A DNA stretch of 19,550 nucleotides from Fimenecus sp036652055 (GCA_036652055.1 JAVVWP010000031.1:1-19550), one strand, 5' to 3'. Counted from the stretch's first letter, positions 8,401-16,413 are shown. Notes: generated by a model from the sequence alone, not told the origin. Numbers and translations: made by a program.

Positions 8401-8963
8401 TGTGCATAGGCTTGTGAATAGTTTTGAAGTTTTACAATGCTTTCAAAAAGGTTATTATCAGACTTGTCGCTTATAAACATTTCTGCAAGCCCTTTAAATG
8501 CTTCGCTATTTTGAGAATACATATGTTCAATTGCTTTATTTATCGCCTCGGTTTGGAACGATTTTCTCTCGTTTTCACTTAAAGTTCTATAATCGGGAGA
8601 AATTTCTAATTTATGAAAATTATTTTTTACAAGTGTATTGCAAAATTTGTCGATTGTACCAATTTGAGCAGACTGCAAAAGCATTTGCTGCCTTACTAAA
8701 TAGTTGTTATTTGGGCTTTGTGCTATACGCTCACTTAGTGCTGTGTTTATTCTGTCTTTCATTTCAGCGGCTGCCGCTTTTGTAAATGTTACTATAAGAA
8801 GGCTGTCAATTGAGCAGGGATTTTTTTCATCACATATTCTCTCTATTACTCTTTCAACAAGCACAGCAGTTTTTCCAGAGCCTGCCGCTGCGGAAACTAA
8901 AATAGAACCATCACGAGCATTTATTGCGTTTTCTTGGTCGGGCGTCCAATTTCGTTTAGCCAT
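5457..8963 (-). CDS. addA: ATP-dependent helicase/nuclease subunit A
   Basis: AddA is the UvrD-like helicase with a C-terminal RecB-family nuclease; with AddB it resects double-strand breaks and loads RecA, replacing RecBCD in Firmicutes. At 1168 aa it is near full family length. Visible motifs in order: Walker A AAAGSGKTA (25-33), TFTKAAAAEMKDRI (59-72), Walker B DEYQDT (398-403), GDVKQSIYGFR (425-435), TIHKSKGLEFP (762-772), LYVAMTRAKERL (837-848), and in the nuclease domain GVIDCAF then DYKTD (1116-1120) and QIYKRA. All helicase and nuclease residues I can check are present. The ATG is preceded by AAGGAGG and overlaps the end of addB by 8 bases, which indicates translational coupling. I see no convincing terminator between its stop and the rpmE promoter. 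Confidence 0.97.
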   Translation of the reverse strand: MAKRNWTPDQENAINARDGSILVSAAAGSGKTAVLVERVIERICDEKNPCSIDSLLIVTFTKAAAAEMKDRINTALSERIAQSPNNNYLVRQQMLLQSAQIGTIDKFCNTLVKNNFHKLEISPDYRTLSENERKSFQTEAINKAIEHMYSQNSEAFKGLAEMFISDKSDNNLFESIVKLQNYSQAYAQPEKWLNDILNEYDENVPVSKSVWGKTILDYSKEILNYNISCLEYAMDELNEYEDYKQVCTAAFTSDIFTNKSILEAVQSENYNKIIELFGSLSFERAARTPEEYKDTYIKEKITAIRNTCKKELKNLATVFSITEDEYKDDMKYLRPIIEKLVETTNLSSKYYSEIKNEENAYDFSDISHMALNLLLDENMKKTDLAKELSDSYSEILIDEYQDTNKAQDMMFSAISKDESNIFFVGDVKQSIYGFRLAMPEIFLKRREKLPFYAKGNYPAKINLDKNFRSRKGVTDCVNYVFSQVMTKSTGDVDYKKTESLNPAADYPKKDETECELHILNTEKMETSNSTSEAIYIANMVDEIVKSKRTIKGKDGEREIKYSDICILLRAMSHSDEYQNELKKKDIPAFCQKSGNFFSSREISTILSMLTAIDNPLLDIPLVAIMMSPIYGFSADEIAKIRIESKTGAFYNAVLKSESQKCKSFIKSLNEYQSLSTALSVENLLRTIYEKTAYTGIVKVMADGKTRYLNLLLLLQYAKDYEDFSSGGLSGFLRYIERMQLKNDKVESATGLSEYADVVQIMTIHKSKGLEFPIVILAGVGSKFNKTDQYKQLLVNPKTKIGLKHSEYGGIKLYDTVPYVASKLEIKKVDMAESLRVLYVAMTRAKERLIIVGSNKTANSIIKKAGNNTINEKMGIDIAISNAVTPLEIILTALIRHKDAQIFRDIAEINNDRILKSDFKLKCEYVDVIEESSSEQEEKEIKKPTQEMLKIIDERVTYEYPYKSLSSIVTKKSASEFNNSEDEIEFFATAKPSFLSEKGLTPSQRGTINHRFLEICDFDNAKNDLKAEIERLKSENMLTDEEEKVLKTESIKAFFESNLYKRMKNSEQIFREQKFTITIPLSEIKSEFKSGYEEESILIQGVIDCAFIENGKVVVVDYKTDRVKTKDELIGRYKNQLQIYKRAASEIFCKEVSEMLLYSFSLESEVEIN

Positions 8964-11900
8964 TATTAGTTTCCTCCTTTTTAAGTTCTTTTATTGCCTC
9001 GTCTAATGGCAAGGTTGGAATTTCTCTTGTTTCATCGCCAATTTCAAAACCACATACAGTTTTATAATCACAATATGTACAAACATTTTCATAATTTTTT
9101 CCGCATACTGGAATGGCTGAAATTTCACCTTCTTGCAAAGAAATTGCCATTTTTTCTAAAGTTTTATCAAGATGTTTTTTAACTTCTGACAGGTCGCTTG
9201 CATTTATTAAGTCACCTTGAAATTTTCCGGTGGCTTTATCATAAGTAACTGGAATAAATGAACCCTCAACCTCTTTTTCCATTCCTACTATTACATCAGA
9301 ATTATTTAAAACAATTCCATTCATTTTTCCGTTTCTTATGCGTTCTAATTTGATTTTATCATCGGTTGCATCTCTTTCGAGTGCCTTTACGCACTGCCTT
9401 GCAGGAACATATAAAACACCTGACGGAACAACCTCGCCATAACGCTCATTACCATTTGATGCAATGGCAAAAAGATATATCATCATTTGAAGGTTAAGCC
9501 CGTAAAATGTATCAGAGAGTACAAAGCTTTTTTTGCCTGATTTATAGTCAATCACACGAGTGTATGCTTTTTCGTCTTTTTTCATTACATCAACTCTGTC
9601 AACTGAGCCTCTAACCTTTATTGAGCCACCATTTTCGAGTTTAACTTCATAAGGACGGATTTCACCGTCAATGTCAATTTTAAGTTCAAAATCCGTTGGA
9701 ATAAAATCAGAAGTTTTAAGCTCATCAATTATTCTTGTTAAAACATCTATTATCAATATTGCAAGTCTATTATAAAGATACATAAAGCGTTCTGTCTTAT
9801 CGCTTTCACTTCCCATTTGATTGTCAAGATATGTTTTAAGTGTGAAATCTACCTCTGATTTTAATGCTTTTGTAGACATTGCCAAAAGAGCATCTTTATT
9901 AAATTTTCTGAAAATACTTTCTAAAACATAGTGAATAACCGTTCCGCTTTGCCCCATATCAAGCTCTGCCGCTTTTAATGGTCTTGCATTTATTCCGTGC
10001 TTACAAAAATATTCAAATGGGCATTTATGGTAAACCTCTACTCTTGATGCTGAAACGAACATATTTTTTCCGAAAAGCTCTTGTGAAATGTTTTTGTCAT
10101 CAATCAAAATTGGTGTTTTAACAGCTGCCTTTGTAACTGCCTCTGCCCTGTCTTTAAAGTCTGGCAATTCTAAAAAATATGCTTTTAATGATTCTGAAAA
10201 TTCTGTGTTATCAAAAAACAATTCTGCCATCACTTCAAAAGATGCCGCCGCACCCTCTATCTTATCTAAGCAAGGTATATTAGCCGTATCTATCTTTTTT
10301 GCTTTTTTGAAACATCTTTCAATTTGGTTTACTATTTCTGACGGAAACATTGACGCACCGCTATAATCCGAAAGTGAGTATGAAACATAAAGCTTATGCG
10401 TTGCACTCGAAAGTGTATGATAAGCAAGAAAATGTTCTTCTACCATTTTATACTCGGCAGTACCTGTGAGCTTTATTCCAAGTAAATCAAGCTTCTTTCG
10501 GTCTTTATCGTTAAGAAGCCCCTCGGTTGATGGCGATAATGGAAAAACGCCTTCATTAGCCCCTATTACAAAAACAACTTTTCTGTTTCCCATTCGCATT
10601 CTGTCTGCTGAACCTATCGAAACCTCGTCAAGGCTACTCGGAATTTCTCCCATATCCTCGGCCCAAAGAATTGTTTCAAAAAGTTCTTTGTATTTTGCGG
10701 AAGTAATGACACGCTCACCTATTGCACCTGCTAATTTTCCCAAAATATCCATAAGCATTTCCCAAATTCTATTTTGTTCGATTTTTAGGTGTTCATTGCC
10801 ATTTTTGCCTAAATCTATTGCAAATTCTTTCAGTGCCTTATCTGCCTTACTGCTAATCAAATAGTCATATATCTGTTTTGACTTTCCCTCTCCGTCAAGG
10901 TCTTTAAAATCACGCTTAAAGGCAAGTATTGGTGCTATTATTCTTTTTCTTAATTCGTTAAGATTTTTGAGCTCTTGTTCACATTTTTCGTCCATCTCAT
11001 AGCCATAGCCTTTTGGATTGCCAGTAAAATCTTTTTTCCACGCAGCACCATTTATGTTCCAAAGCACCACATAATTTTGAAGCATTCCTATTTCAAGAAC
11101 CGTACATTGCGAAAGCCCTGATTTTAAATGCCTCATTAATTCTTCTGTTGAAATTGTGCTGTCGCCTGCCATTAGAAGCAAGGTTCTTACATATATCATT
11201 AAAGGCTGAGTGTCAATCGGCTGTCTATTATCTTCAAAAAATGGAATATCAAATTTTTTAAATGAAGCTGTAAGTTCTCTGTCATAAGTATCTTTTTGCC
11301 GTTCTATTACCGCAATATCACGACAGCGTAAATTTTCTTCTCTTAGAAGTTTTTTTATTGTTCTTGCAACAAAATCGCATTCTTCAGCTTTATTTGACGC
11401 CGCACATAATGTAATTGCATTTGCATCATCTGTGAATTCCTCTTTTTTTGTTCTGAAAATATTTTTTTCGAGAAATATTAGTTCTGCTGGTTTATCATCT
11501 TTTTTATTTTCTAAAATTAATGGCTTTTCTATTTTTATATTATTCTCATTTGCAATATTTTTAAGATCAGCTATCTCCTCCCCTATATTTTGGAATATAG
11601 AAAATTCGTTTTTATCTTTATTTGCTTTATCAGTGCAAAATGTAATATATGTTTCATCTGCACCCTTGAAAATTTTTGAAATTACATCTTTTTCCTGCTT
11701 TGTGAACCCTGAAAAAGCATCAATCGCAACTATTTTTTTATTAAAATAATCAAGCTCATTTAAAACGGTTGAAAGCTCTGTCATTGCATCAAGGTCATCA
11801 AAATAACTTTGCTGAACCGTTGCATCATACATTGACATTATTGTTGAAAGCTCATATAGCTTTCTTTTTAAATGGCAATCCTCCATATTATTTGACACTT

Positions 11901-12315
11901 CTTTTAGCTCAAGAGGACTTATATTACATTGTTTTATTTCTGAAGAAAATGTTAAAAGTGTTTCTATTAAATTTGGTCTGCCTATGTATTTTTTATAGAT
12001 TTCTAAATTATCTGTTAACCCCTCGAGTGCCATATTCATCAGGACTGCTCTCATACCATTATCAATACGGGGGTTTTTGTTTTTTTTATGTTTTTCGAGA
12101 ATAGTTTCTGCAAGGCGTGAAAAACTAAGCACTTCAAGATTTAACATCTTGTCAGCACCAACTCTTTTAAGCATATCACGCTCTGTTTCAAATGAAAATT
12201 GCTCTGGCACAATGATAACATATCCTTTTTCGCCACTGAGTAATTTTTTTGCAAACAACTCTCTTATATATTCAGTTTTTCCACTACCATTTCTTCCTAA
12301 AATTAAATGAAACAT
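8956..12315 (-). CDS. addB: ATP-dependent helicase/nuclease subunit B (Fe-S nuclease)
   Basis: AddB is the partner of AddA; its helicase-like part is structural and recombination-hotspot-recognising, and its RecB-type nuclease cuts the other strand. From the ATG at 12315 it is 1119 aa. Residues 7-14 are the P-loop GRNGSGKT. The nuclease core is DYKSG at about 923-927, with LNLQMMIY following. The [4Fe-4S] ligands of the family are all present: C765 in HKCPFEYFC, then C1079, C1082 and C1088 in CTYCDYKTVC. The frame is open to 12354, but that stretch covers the -10 box, while the 12315 ATG has GAGG at correct spacing and gives the standard N-terminus MFHLILGRNGSGKT. It is first in a two-gene operon with addA, which its 3' end overlaps by 8 bases. 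Confidence 0.96.
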   Translation of the reverse strand: MFHLILGRNGSGKTEYIRELFAKKLLSGEKGYVIIVPEQFSFETERDMLKRVGADKMLNLEVLSFSRLAETILEKHKKNKNPRIDNGMRAVLMNMALEGLTDNLEIYKKYIGRPNLIETLLTFSSEIKQCNISPLELKEVSNNMEDCHLKRKLYELSTIMSMYDATVQQSYFDDLDAMTELSTVLNELDYFNKKIVAIDAFSGFTKQEKDVISKIFKGADETYITFCTDKANKDKNEFSIFQNIGEEIADLKNIANENNIKIEKPLILENKKDDKPAELIFLEKNIFRTKKEEFTDDANAITLCAASNKAEECDFVARTIKKLLREENLRCRDIAVIERQKDTYDRELTASFKKFDIPFFEDNRQPIDTQPLMIYVRTLLLMAGDSTISTEELMRHLKSGLSQCTVLEIGMLQNYVVLWNINGAAWKKDFTGNPKGYGYEMDEKCEQELKNLNELRKRIIAPILAFKRDFKDLDGEGKSKQIYDYLISSKADKALKEFAIDLGKNGNEHLKIEQNRIWEMLMDILGKLAGAIGERVITSAKYKELFETILWAEDMGEIPSSLDEVSIGSADRMRMGNRKVVFVIGANEGVFPLSPSTEGLLNDKDRKKLDLLGIKLTGTAEYKMVEEHFLAYHTLSSATHKLYVSYSLSDYSGASMFPSEIVNQIERCFKKAKKIDTANIPCLDKIEGAAASFEVMAELFFDNTEFSESLKAYFLELPDFKDRAEAVTKAAVKTPILIDDKNISQELFGKNMFVSASRVEVYHKCPFEYFCKHGINARPLKAAELDMGQSGTVIHYVLESIFRKFNKDALLAMSTKALKSEVDFTLKTYLDNQMGSESDKTERFMYLYNRLAILIIDVLTRIIDELKTSDFIPTDFELKIDIDGEIRPYEVKLENGGSIKVRGSVDRVDVMKKDEKAYTRVIDYKSGKKSFVLSDTFYGLNLQMMIYLFAIASNGNERYGEVVPSGVLYVPARQCVKALERDATDDKIKLERIRNGKMNGIVLNNSDVIVGMEKEVEGSFIPVTYDKATGKFQGDLINASDLSEVKKHLDKTLEKMAISLQEGEISAIPVCGKNYENVCTYCDYKTVCGFEIGDETREIPTLPLDEAIKELKKEETNNG

Positions 12316-12344
12316 AATAACCGCCTCTTTTAATTGATAATGAT

Positions 12345-12373
12345 ATTTTATCACAAATAAATCTCAATCACAA
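12345..12373 (-). promoter_or_regulatory. Sigma-A-type promoter of addB-addA
   Basis: On the minus strand, -35 TTGTGA (12368-12373) and -10 TAAAAT (12345-12350) have a 17-bp spacer, with TG one base before the -10 box (extended -10). The predicted transcript starts about 25 bases before the addB ATG at 12315, which argues against any longer addB start. Confidence 0.78.
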
Positions 12374-12425
12374 CATTTGGATGTACATAAAATAGGACAT
12401 AGGGGTTGATTTGAGGAAACCATTC

Positions 12426-12447
12426 GGGCGAACACATAGGTTCGCCC
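12426..12447. repeat. GC-rich palindrome, REP-like
   Basis: GGGCGAAC and its exact complement GTTCGCCC form an 8-bp perfect stem around a 6-base loop, continued by CCTACG on one side. The block is GC-rich within very AT-rich intergenic DNA, lies about 55 bp upstream of the addB -35 box, and has no U-tract, so it is not a normal terminator. From memory it resembles dispersed intergenic palindromes of gut clostridia; I could not check this. Confidence 0.5.
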
Positions 12448-12502
12448 CTACGATAGGTGGGTTTGGTGACAACCTTTTGAGGGAGAAAAAAGGGTGAAAT
12501 CT

Positions 12503-12531
12503 AAAAAATGGGCAGATATAAAATCTGCCCA
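12503..12531 (-). terminator. Rho-independent terminator after galT
   Basis: In the minus-strand transcript TGGGCAGAT pairs perfectly with ATCTGCCCA around a 5-base loop, followed directly by six T (12503-12508). It lies 8 bases after the galT stop. Confidence 0.93.
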
Positions 12532-12538
12532 TCAAACA

Positions 12539-14062
12539 TTATTTTTTATTTACATAATCAACAAATTTTAAAAATGAGTTTATTCCATTTTCTGTTCGCT
12601 TATAAACTCCTGCATTTTCAAGAATTTCACTGAAAATGACGCCCACGCTGTCTTTAATTATTTGGTTAACATTTTCTTTTGTTGGATTTTTCTTTTTTAA
12701 TTCTAAATACCAATCCTTATGGATTGACAAAGCTTCATCGTTAAACAGTTCTTCTTCTTTTTCGGGATTTAAAAGATAATATTCAATAGATGAGAGTTCC
12801 TTTTTTAGCCTTGCAGGAAGAATTGCAAGCCCCATAACCTCAATAAGACCGATATTCTCTTTTTTAATATGATGATATTGTGGATGCGGATGAAAAATTC
12901 CCAAAGGAAATTCATCACTTGTTCTATTGTTTCTAAGGACTAAATCAAGCTCGTATTTACCATTTCTAAAACGGGAAATAGGAGTTATTGTATTATGAGG
13001 TACACCCTCGGTGAAAGCTAATATTTCAGCATTTTCATCACTGTATTCACGCCAATTTGTTAGGATTTTATCAGCTAAATCGACAAGCTCTTTTTTATCT
13101 GTTCCCTTTATTCTGATTACCGACATTGCCCAATCAACAAGACCTGCCTCAACGCTATCAAATCCATCAAACTTAATTGATTTATATGTGTTGGCGTTTG
13201 CCATTGGAAATTCTGCACAGCCGCCTTGAAAATGGTCGTGAGTTAAAATTGAGCCTCCTACTATCGGCAAATCAGCATTCGAACCAACAAAATAATGAGG
13301 AAGAACCGTGATTATTTCTAATAGCCTTTCAAATGACTTACGATTAACTGCCATAGGTGAATGCTCACCCTTAAAGAAAATACAATGTTCATTATAGTAA
13401 ACATAAGGTGAATACTGCATAAACCATTTTTCACTGTTTATTGTCATTGGAATAATTCTATGGTTTGCTCTTGCAGGCTTTGCACCTGTGCCTGAAAAAC
13501 CCTCGTTCTCTTTACACAGCAAACATTTTGGGTAAGACGAACTTTTTACTTTTCTTGCTGCTGCAATATCTTTTGGATCTTTTTCAGGTTTACTTAGATT
13601 GATTGTTATTGTAATATCGCCATATTTAGTCGGAGTTTTCCAAAGCATATCTTTTTTAACTCTATTAACTCGAATATAGTTTGAAGCCTTTGACAAATTA
13701 TAGTAATAATCTGTTGCAGACTTTTTGTTGTTTTGATAGAGATTGTTGTATTTTGCAATTACCTCACTTGGTCTTGGCATTAGGCAAGCCATTATTTCAG
13801 TATCAAGTGCATCACGAGAGGTGATAGTATTTGATTTTAGAACTCCTGTATCTGCTGCAAAATCGAGCAACCCATTAAGTATAGGTTCAGCACATTCAAG
13901 GTTTTCGTTTTCGTCGATTTCGGTTTTTTCATAGCTTTCAAGTGACAGGACATTTAAAATCCTGTTTATTGCAAAGCACTCATCACTCTCTTCAATAAGG
14001 GAGTTTTTAAGCCCAAAATTAATCAGCCTGTCAATAAGGTTAAAGACACTTTTTTCTTCCAT
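12539..14062 (-). CDS. galT: UDP-glucose--hexose-1-phosphate uridylyltransferase, class II
   Basis: GalT exchanges UMP between UDP-glucose and galactose-1-phosphate in the Leloir pathway, in the cytoplasm. The 507-aa protein is of the Gram-positive class II type (much longer than the ~350-aa E. coli enzyme). Landmarks are CLLC at about 180-183, GGSILTHDHFQGG at about 269-281, and FHPHPQYHHIKKENIGL at about 390-406. The histidine-rich HFQGG and HPHPQYHHIKKENIG segments are typical of class II. The open frame begins with TTG at 14065, but the adjacent ATG at 14062 has AGGAG seven bases upstream, so I use the ATG. It has its own promoter and terminator and no galK or galE next to it, so the rest of the Leloir pathway must be encoded elsewhere, or the enzyme serves galactose-1-phosphate released by a phosphorylase. 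Confidence 0.95.
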   Translation of the reverse strand: MEEKSVFNLIDRLINFGLKNSLIEESDECFAINRILNVLSLESYEKTEIDENENLECAEPILNGLLDFAADTGVLKSNTITSRDALDTEIMACLMPRPSEVIAKYNNLYQNNKKSATDYYYNLSKASNYIRVNRVKKDMLWKTPTKYGDITITINLSKPEKDPKDIAAARKVKSSSYPKCLLCKENEGFSGTGAKPARANHRIIPMTINSEKWFMQYSPYVYYNEHCIFFKGEHSPMAVNRKSFERLLEIITVLPHYFVGSNADLPIVGGSILTHDHFQGGCAEFPMANANTYKSIKFDGFDSVEAGLVDWAMSVIRIKGTDKKELVDLADKILTNWREYSDENAEILAFTEGVPHNTITPISRFRNGKYELDLVLRNNRTSDEFPLGIFHPHPQYHHIKKENIGLIEVMGLAILPARLKKELSSIEYYLLNPEKEEELFNDEALSIHKDWYLELKKKNPTKENVNQIIKDSVGVIFSEILENAGVYKRTENGINSFLKFVDYVNKK

Positions 14063-14100
14063 CAAAATTCTCCTCTGTTTTTAGAACACAATATATGTAT

Positions 14101-14129
14101 ATTTTAACATATTTTACCTATTTCGACAA
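14101..14129 (-). promoter_or_regulatory. Sigma-A-type promoter of galT
   Basis: On the minus strand, -35 TTGTCG (14124-14129) and -10 TAAAAT (14101-14106) are separated by 17 bp. The octamer ATATTTTA (plus strand) occurs at 14099-14106 and 14109-14116, exactly 10 bp apart, over the -10 and spacer. The promoter begins 10 bp after the fucosidase terminator. Confidence 0.7.
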
Positions 14130-14139
14130 TATAAAAAAC

Positions 14140-14189
14140 AAAAAAAATCACCTAATTAAAAGACAAAATTCCTTTTAAAAGGTGATTTT
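14140..14189 (-). terminator. Rho-independent terminator after the fucosidase gene
   Basis: In the minus-strand transcript AAAATCACC pairs with GGTGATTTT and, above a small internal loop, TTAAAAG pairs with CTTTTAA. A run of eight T (14140-14147) forms the U-tract. It begins 5 bases after the stop codon. Confidence 0.9.
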
Positions 14190-14194
14190 GATTT

Positions 14195-15532
14195 TTATCT
14201 GAATATTTTAAAGCTTTTTATGTAAAGCTCATTCCTACACGAGGTTACTTTTACAGTTAACTCGCTGCATTTAACAGAGTCAAAAATGCAAAACTTTTTA
14301 AATCCAATTGTTTTTCCGTCAAACACTTTTTTATCGTCAGCATAGATTTCAAATGTTTCAACTCTTTGGCTTTTTGTAACATCTTCTTCTAATACAACTT
14401 TACTAACTGAGGTTTTTGAAAATTCTGCTTTTAGCTCAAACTCACCGTTTCTGCCTTTAAATTCAACTTCATTTGCAAAATCATCTTCAATAGATTTTTT
14501 TGTATCTTGAAGCCTTGTAATGAATTTTTCAGGTATTTCGCCTTTCTTATTTGGCGGAACATTAAGCAGTAACATTGCATTGTTACCAACAGAAGTGTAA
14601 TAACATTTTTTTAAATTTTCAATACTTCTTGTATTAAACATCTCATATTGTTTATGGTAGAACCAACCGATAGTTGTAATTGTAACATCCATTTCGGCAG
14701 GATACCAACAAAGATTTTCACCTAATAATTTTTCACGAGAACCAAGGCACTCATCGGTAGTATCAAGCTTTTCTGCCATTACCTTTGCCCCTGCTTGCTG
14801 TTGAGAATTAGCGGCAATATCATCAGTTTCTGCAAATCTCGTTGAAACAACACTATATTCAGCTTCACGGCTTTTGCCACCCTCGTTGCCTATCCATCTA
14901 ACATCAGGACCGCACACTGAAATACACGCATTTGGCTGAAGCCTACGAATTACTTCATAATAGCGTGACCAATCATATATTTGTTTTTTTCCGTTTGGAC
15001 CTTCACCACAAGCACCGTCAAACCAAAAGCAAAAGATTTCGCCATAATTTAAACAAAGCTCTGTAAGTTGATTGCAGAAAAAGTCATTGTATTCATCTGT
15101 TCCATATGTATTTTCGTGCCTGTCCCACGGTGAAAGATAAATTCCAAGCTTAAAATCATATTTTTGGCAAGACTCTGAAAGCTGTTTTATAATGTCGCCT
15201 TTGCCACCTTGATATTTTGTATTTGCAATTGTATAGTCAGTATATTTGCTTGGGAAAAGGCAAAATCCATCGTGATGCTTTGAAGTTATAATGACACCTT
15301 TACTGCCCGTGCTTTTTAAATCTCTTACCCATTTATCTGTATCAATATCTTTTACCGTGAATTTTTTTGGCAAAACTTTTCCATCGCCCCACTCTTTACC
15401 GGTAAAGGTATTAAGACCAAAATGTATGAAATTATAATATCCCATTTCTTGAATTTCCAGTTGCCTTTTTTTTGGGACTACGCTCGTAATTGCATCAAGA
15501 AATTCTTTAGAATTAAGCTTTAAATCTTCCAT
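14195..15532 (-). CDS. Alpha-L-fucosidase, glycoside hydrolase family 29
   Basis: This retaining alpha-L-fucosidase removes terminal fucose from glycans. The 445-aa protein has a GH29 (beta/alpha)8 domain with HFGLNTFTGKEWG near 37-49, KHHDGFCLFPSKYTDYT at 85-101, GIYLSPWDRH near 130-139, and FWFDG near 169-173, whose Asp (about 172) is the family nucleophile. WYPAEMDVTI and NAMLLLNVPPNKKGEI resemble the GH29-B (alpha-1,3/1,4-specific) subfamily; that assignment is inference. The last ~95 residues form a beta-rich accessory domain. There is no signal peptide, so it acts in the cytoplasm on imported oligosaccharides. The frame opens with GTG at 15535; the adjacent ATG at 15532 has GGGGG seven bases upstream and is preferred. 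It is a single-gene unit with a near-perfect promoter. No fucose-use genes are adjacent. Confidence 0.93.
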   Translation of the reverse strand: MEDLKLNSKEFLDAITSVVPKKRQLEIQEMGYYNFIHFGLNTFTGKEWGDGKVLPKKFTVKDIDTDKWVRDLKSTGSKGVIITSKHHDGFCLFPSKYTDYTIANTKYQGGKGDIIKQLSESCQKYDFKLGIYLSPWDRHENTYGTDEYNDFFCNQLTELCLNYGEIFCFWFDGACGEGPNGKKQIYDWSRYYEVIRRLQPNACISVCGPDVRWIGNEGGKSREAEYSVVSTRFAETDDIAANSQQQAGAKVMAEKLDTTDECLGSREKLLGENLCWYPAEMDVTITTIGWFYHKQYEMFNTRSIENLKKCYYTSVGNNAMLLLNVPPNKKGEIPEKFITRLQDTKKSIEDDFANEVEFKGRNGEFELKAEFSKTSVSKVVLEEDVTKSQRVETFEIYADDKKVFDGKTIGFKKFCIFDSVKCSELTVKVTSCRNELYIKSFKIFR

Positions 15533-15560
15533 CACTTTTCCCCCAATTGTTTTTATAAGT

Positions 15561-15589
15561 ATTCTAATGTTATTTTATAGCCATGTCAA
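15561..15589 (-). promoter_or_regulatory. Promoter of the fucosidase gene
   Basis: On the minus strand, -35 TTGACA (15584-15589, perfect) and -10 TAGAAT (15561-15566) are separated by 17 bp. Start of transcription would be near 15554. One copy of an imperfect 13-bp repeat lies in the spacer. Confidence 0.82.
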
Positions 15590-15612
15590 GCAATTAGTGA
15601 TTTTTTAGCCAT
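15572..15612. repeat. Direct repeat flanking the fucosidase -35 box (candidate operator)
   Basis: ATTTTATAGCCAT (15572-15584) and ATTTTTTAGCCAT (15600-15612) match at 12 of 13 positions and are 28 bp apart. One copy fills the promoter spacer and the other lies just upstream of the -35 box. A repressor binding both would cover the promoter. No regulator gene is adjacent. Confidence 0.45.
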
Positions 15613-15617
15613 TTATA

Positions 15618-16385
15618 TTAAAATTTTACCCTTGGATTTACATATCTGCCATTTGTTTTGGACTTTTCACCGTATTGTATCGCTTTTTCTGGGCATCTAT
15701 GCAGACAGCCTAAGCACAATGTGCAAGTTTCTTTTATCCAAACTGGCTTATTGTTTTTCATTTTAATTGCATTTGCAGGACATGTATTTTCACAAAGTCC
15801 GCAACCTATGCAGTCATTTGTAACTTCAAACTTTTTTGTTTTTCTGCCATTTTTATAAAGAGGATAAGCCGCTGCGGTTACAAGTGCTGGTAGCGGACCT
15901 TTGTTTTTCCCCTCGAAATTTCCCTCGGCTTTTTTATCGATTTTAATTTTTATAAAACGAAGCTGTTTATCTGCATTTAGCAAGATTTCATTCTGTTTTT
16001 GTAAATCATCTATTTTAAAAAGCGGAACATAAGTATCAACCATTTTCACACTGTATTTTGCACTAAGGCTGTTTTTACTTTTAACAAGCTGTTTTTCAAA
16101 CATTTTAGCAGCATTTGCAGTTATTGCACCGCAAGTTAAAACAAGATATATATATTTACTGCCGTTAAATTCTAATTTGAGGTTACTTAAAAAGTCGATA
16201 ATAATATTTGGTATTCCATAAAAATATGTTGGAAAAACAAAACCAACTTTTTCTCCATTTGGCACTGAAAATTCATAGTTTTTTTCTTTTATTGCCTGCT
16301 TAATAGAAATAACTAATTCATTTTCATCAGCTAAATGGTTTGCTGCATAAAGCGAATTGCCTGTTGCTGAAAAATAAAAAATCAT
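15618..16385 (-). CDS. EFR1-type flavodoxin/ferredoxin fusion protein
   Basis: This 255-aa cytoplasmic redox protein has an N-terminal flavodoxin-like domain with the FMN phosphate loop FSATGNS (5-11) and PTYFYGIPN (52-60), then a C-terminal pair of [4Fe-4S] sites: C192, C195, C198, C202 (CIGCGLCENTCP) and C221, C224, C227, C231 (CTLCLGCLHRCP). The order matches the EFR1 family ferredoxins, common in Clostridia and Methanobacteria. It would carry electrons between FMN and iron-sulfur partners; the partner is unknown. AAGGAG precedes the ATG. It lies 28 bases after the DHHW gene on the same strand, so co-transcription is likely, but a link to surface acylation is not obvious. I see no clear terminator behind it before the fucosidase promoter. 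Confidence 0.88.
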   Translation of the reverse strand: MIFYFSATGNSLYAANHLADENELVISIKQAIKEKNYEFSVPNGEKVGFVFPTYFYGIPNIIIDFLSNLKLEFNGSKYIYLVLTCGAITANAAKMFEKQLVKSKNSLSAKYSVKMVDTYVPLFKIDDLQKQNEILLNADKQLRFIKIKIDKKAEGNFEGKNKGPLPALVTAAAYPLYKNGRKTKKFEVTNDCIGCGLCENTCPANAIKMKNNKPVWIKETCTLCLGCLHRCPEKAIQYGEKSKTNGRYVNPRVKF

Positions 16386-16413
16386 TTTGTTTTCTCCTTT
16401 ACATATATAAAAT

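Noticed and set aside
12316..12354. AddB start 13 codons further upstream
   Set aside because: The extension overlaps the predicted -10 box at 12345-12350, so those codons would precede or straddle the transcript start. The ATG at 12315 has the ribosome binding site and gives the standard AddB N-terminus.
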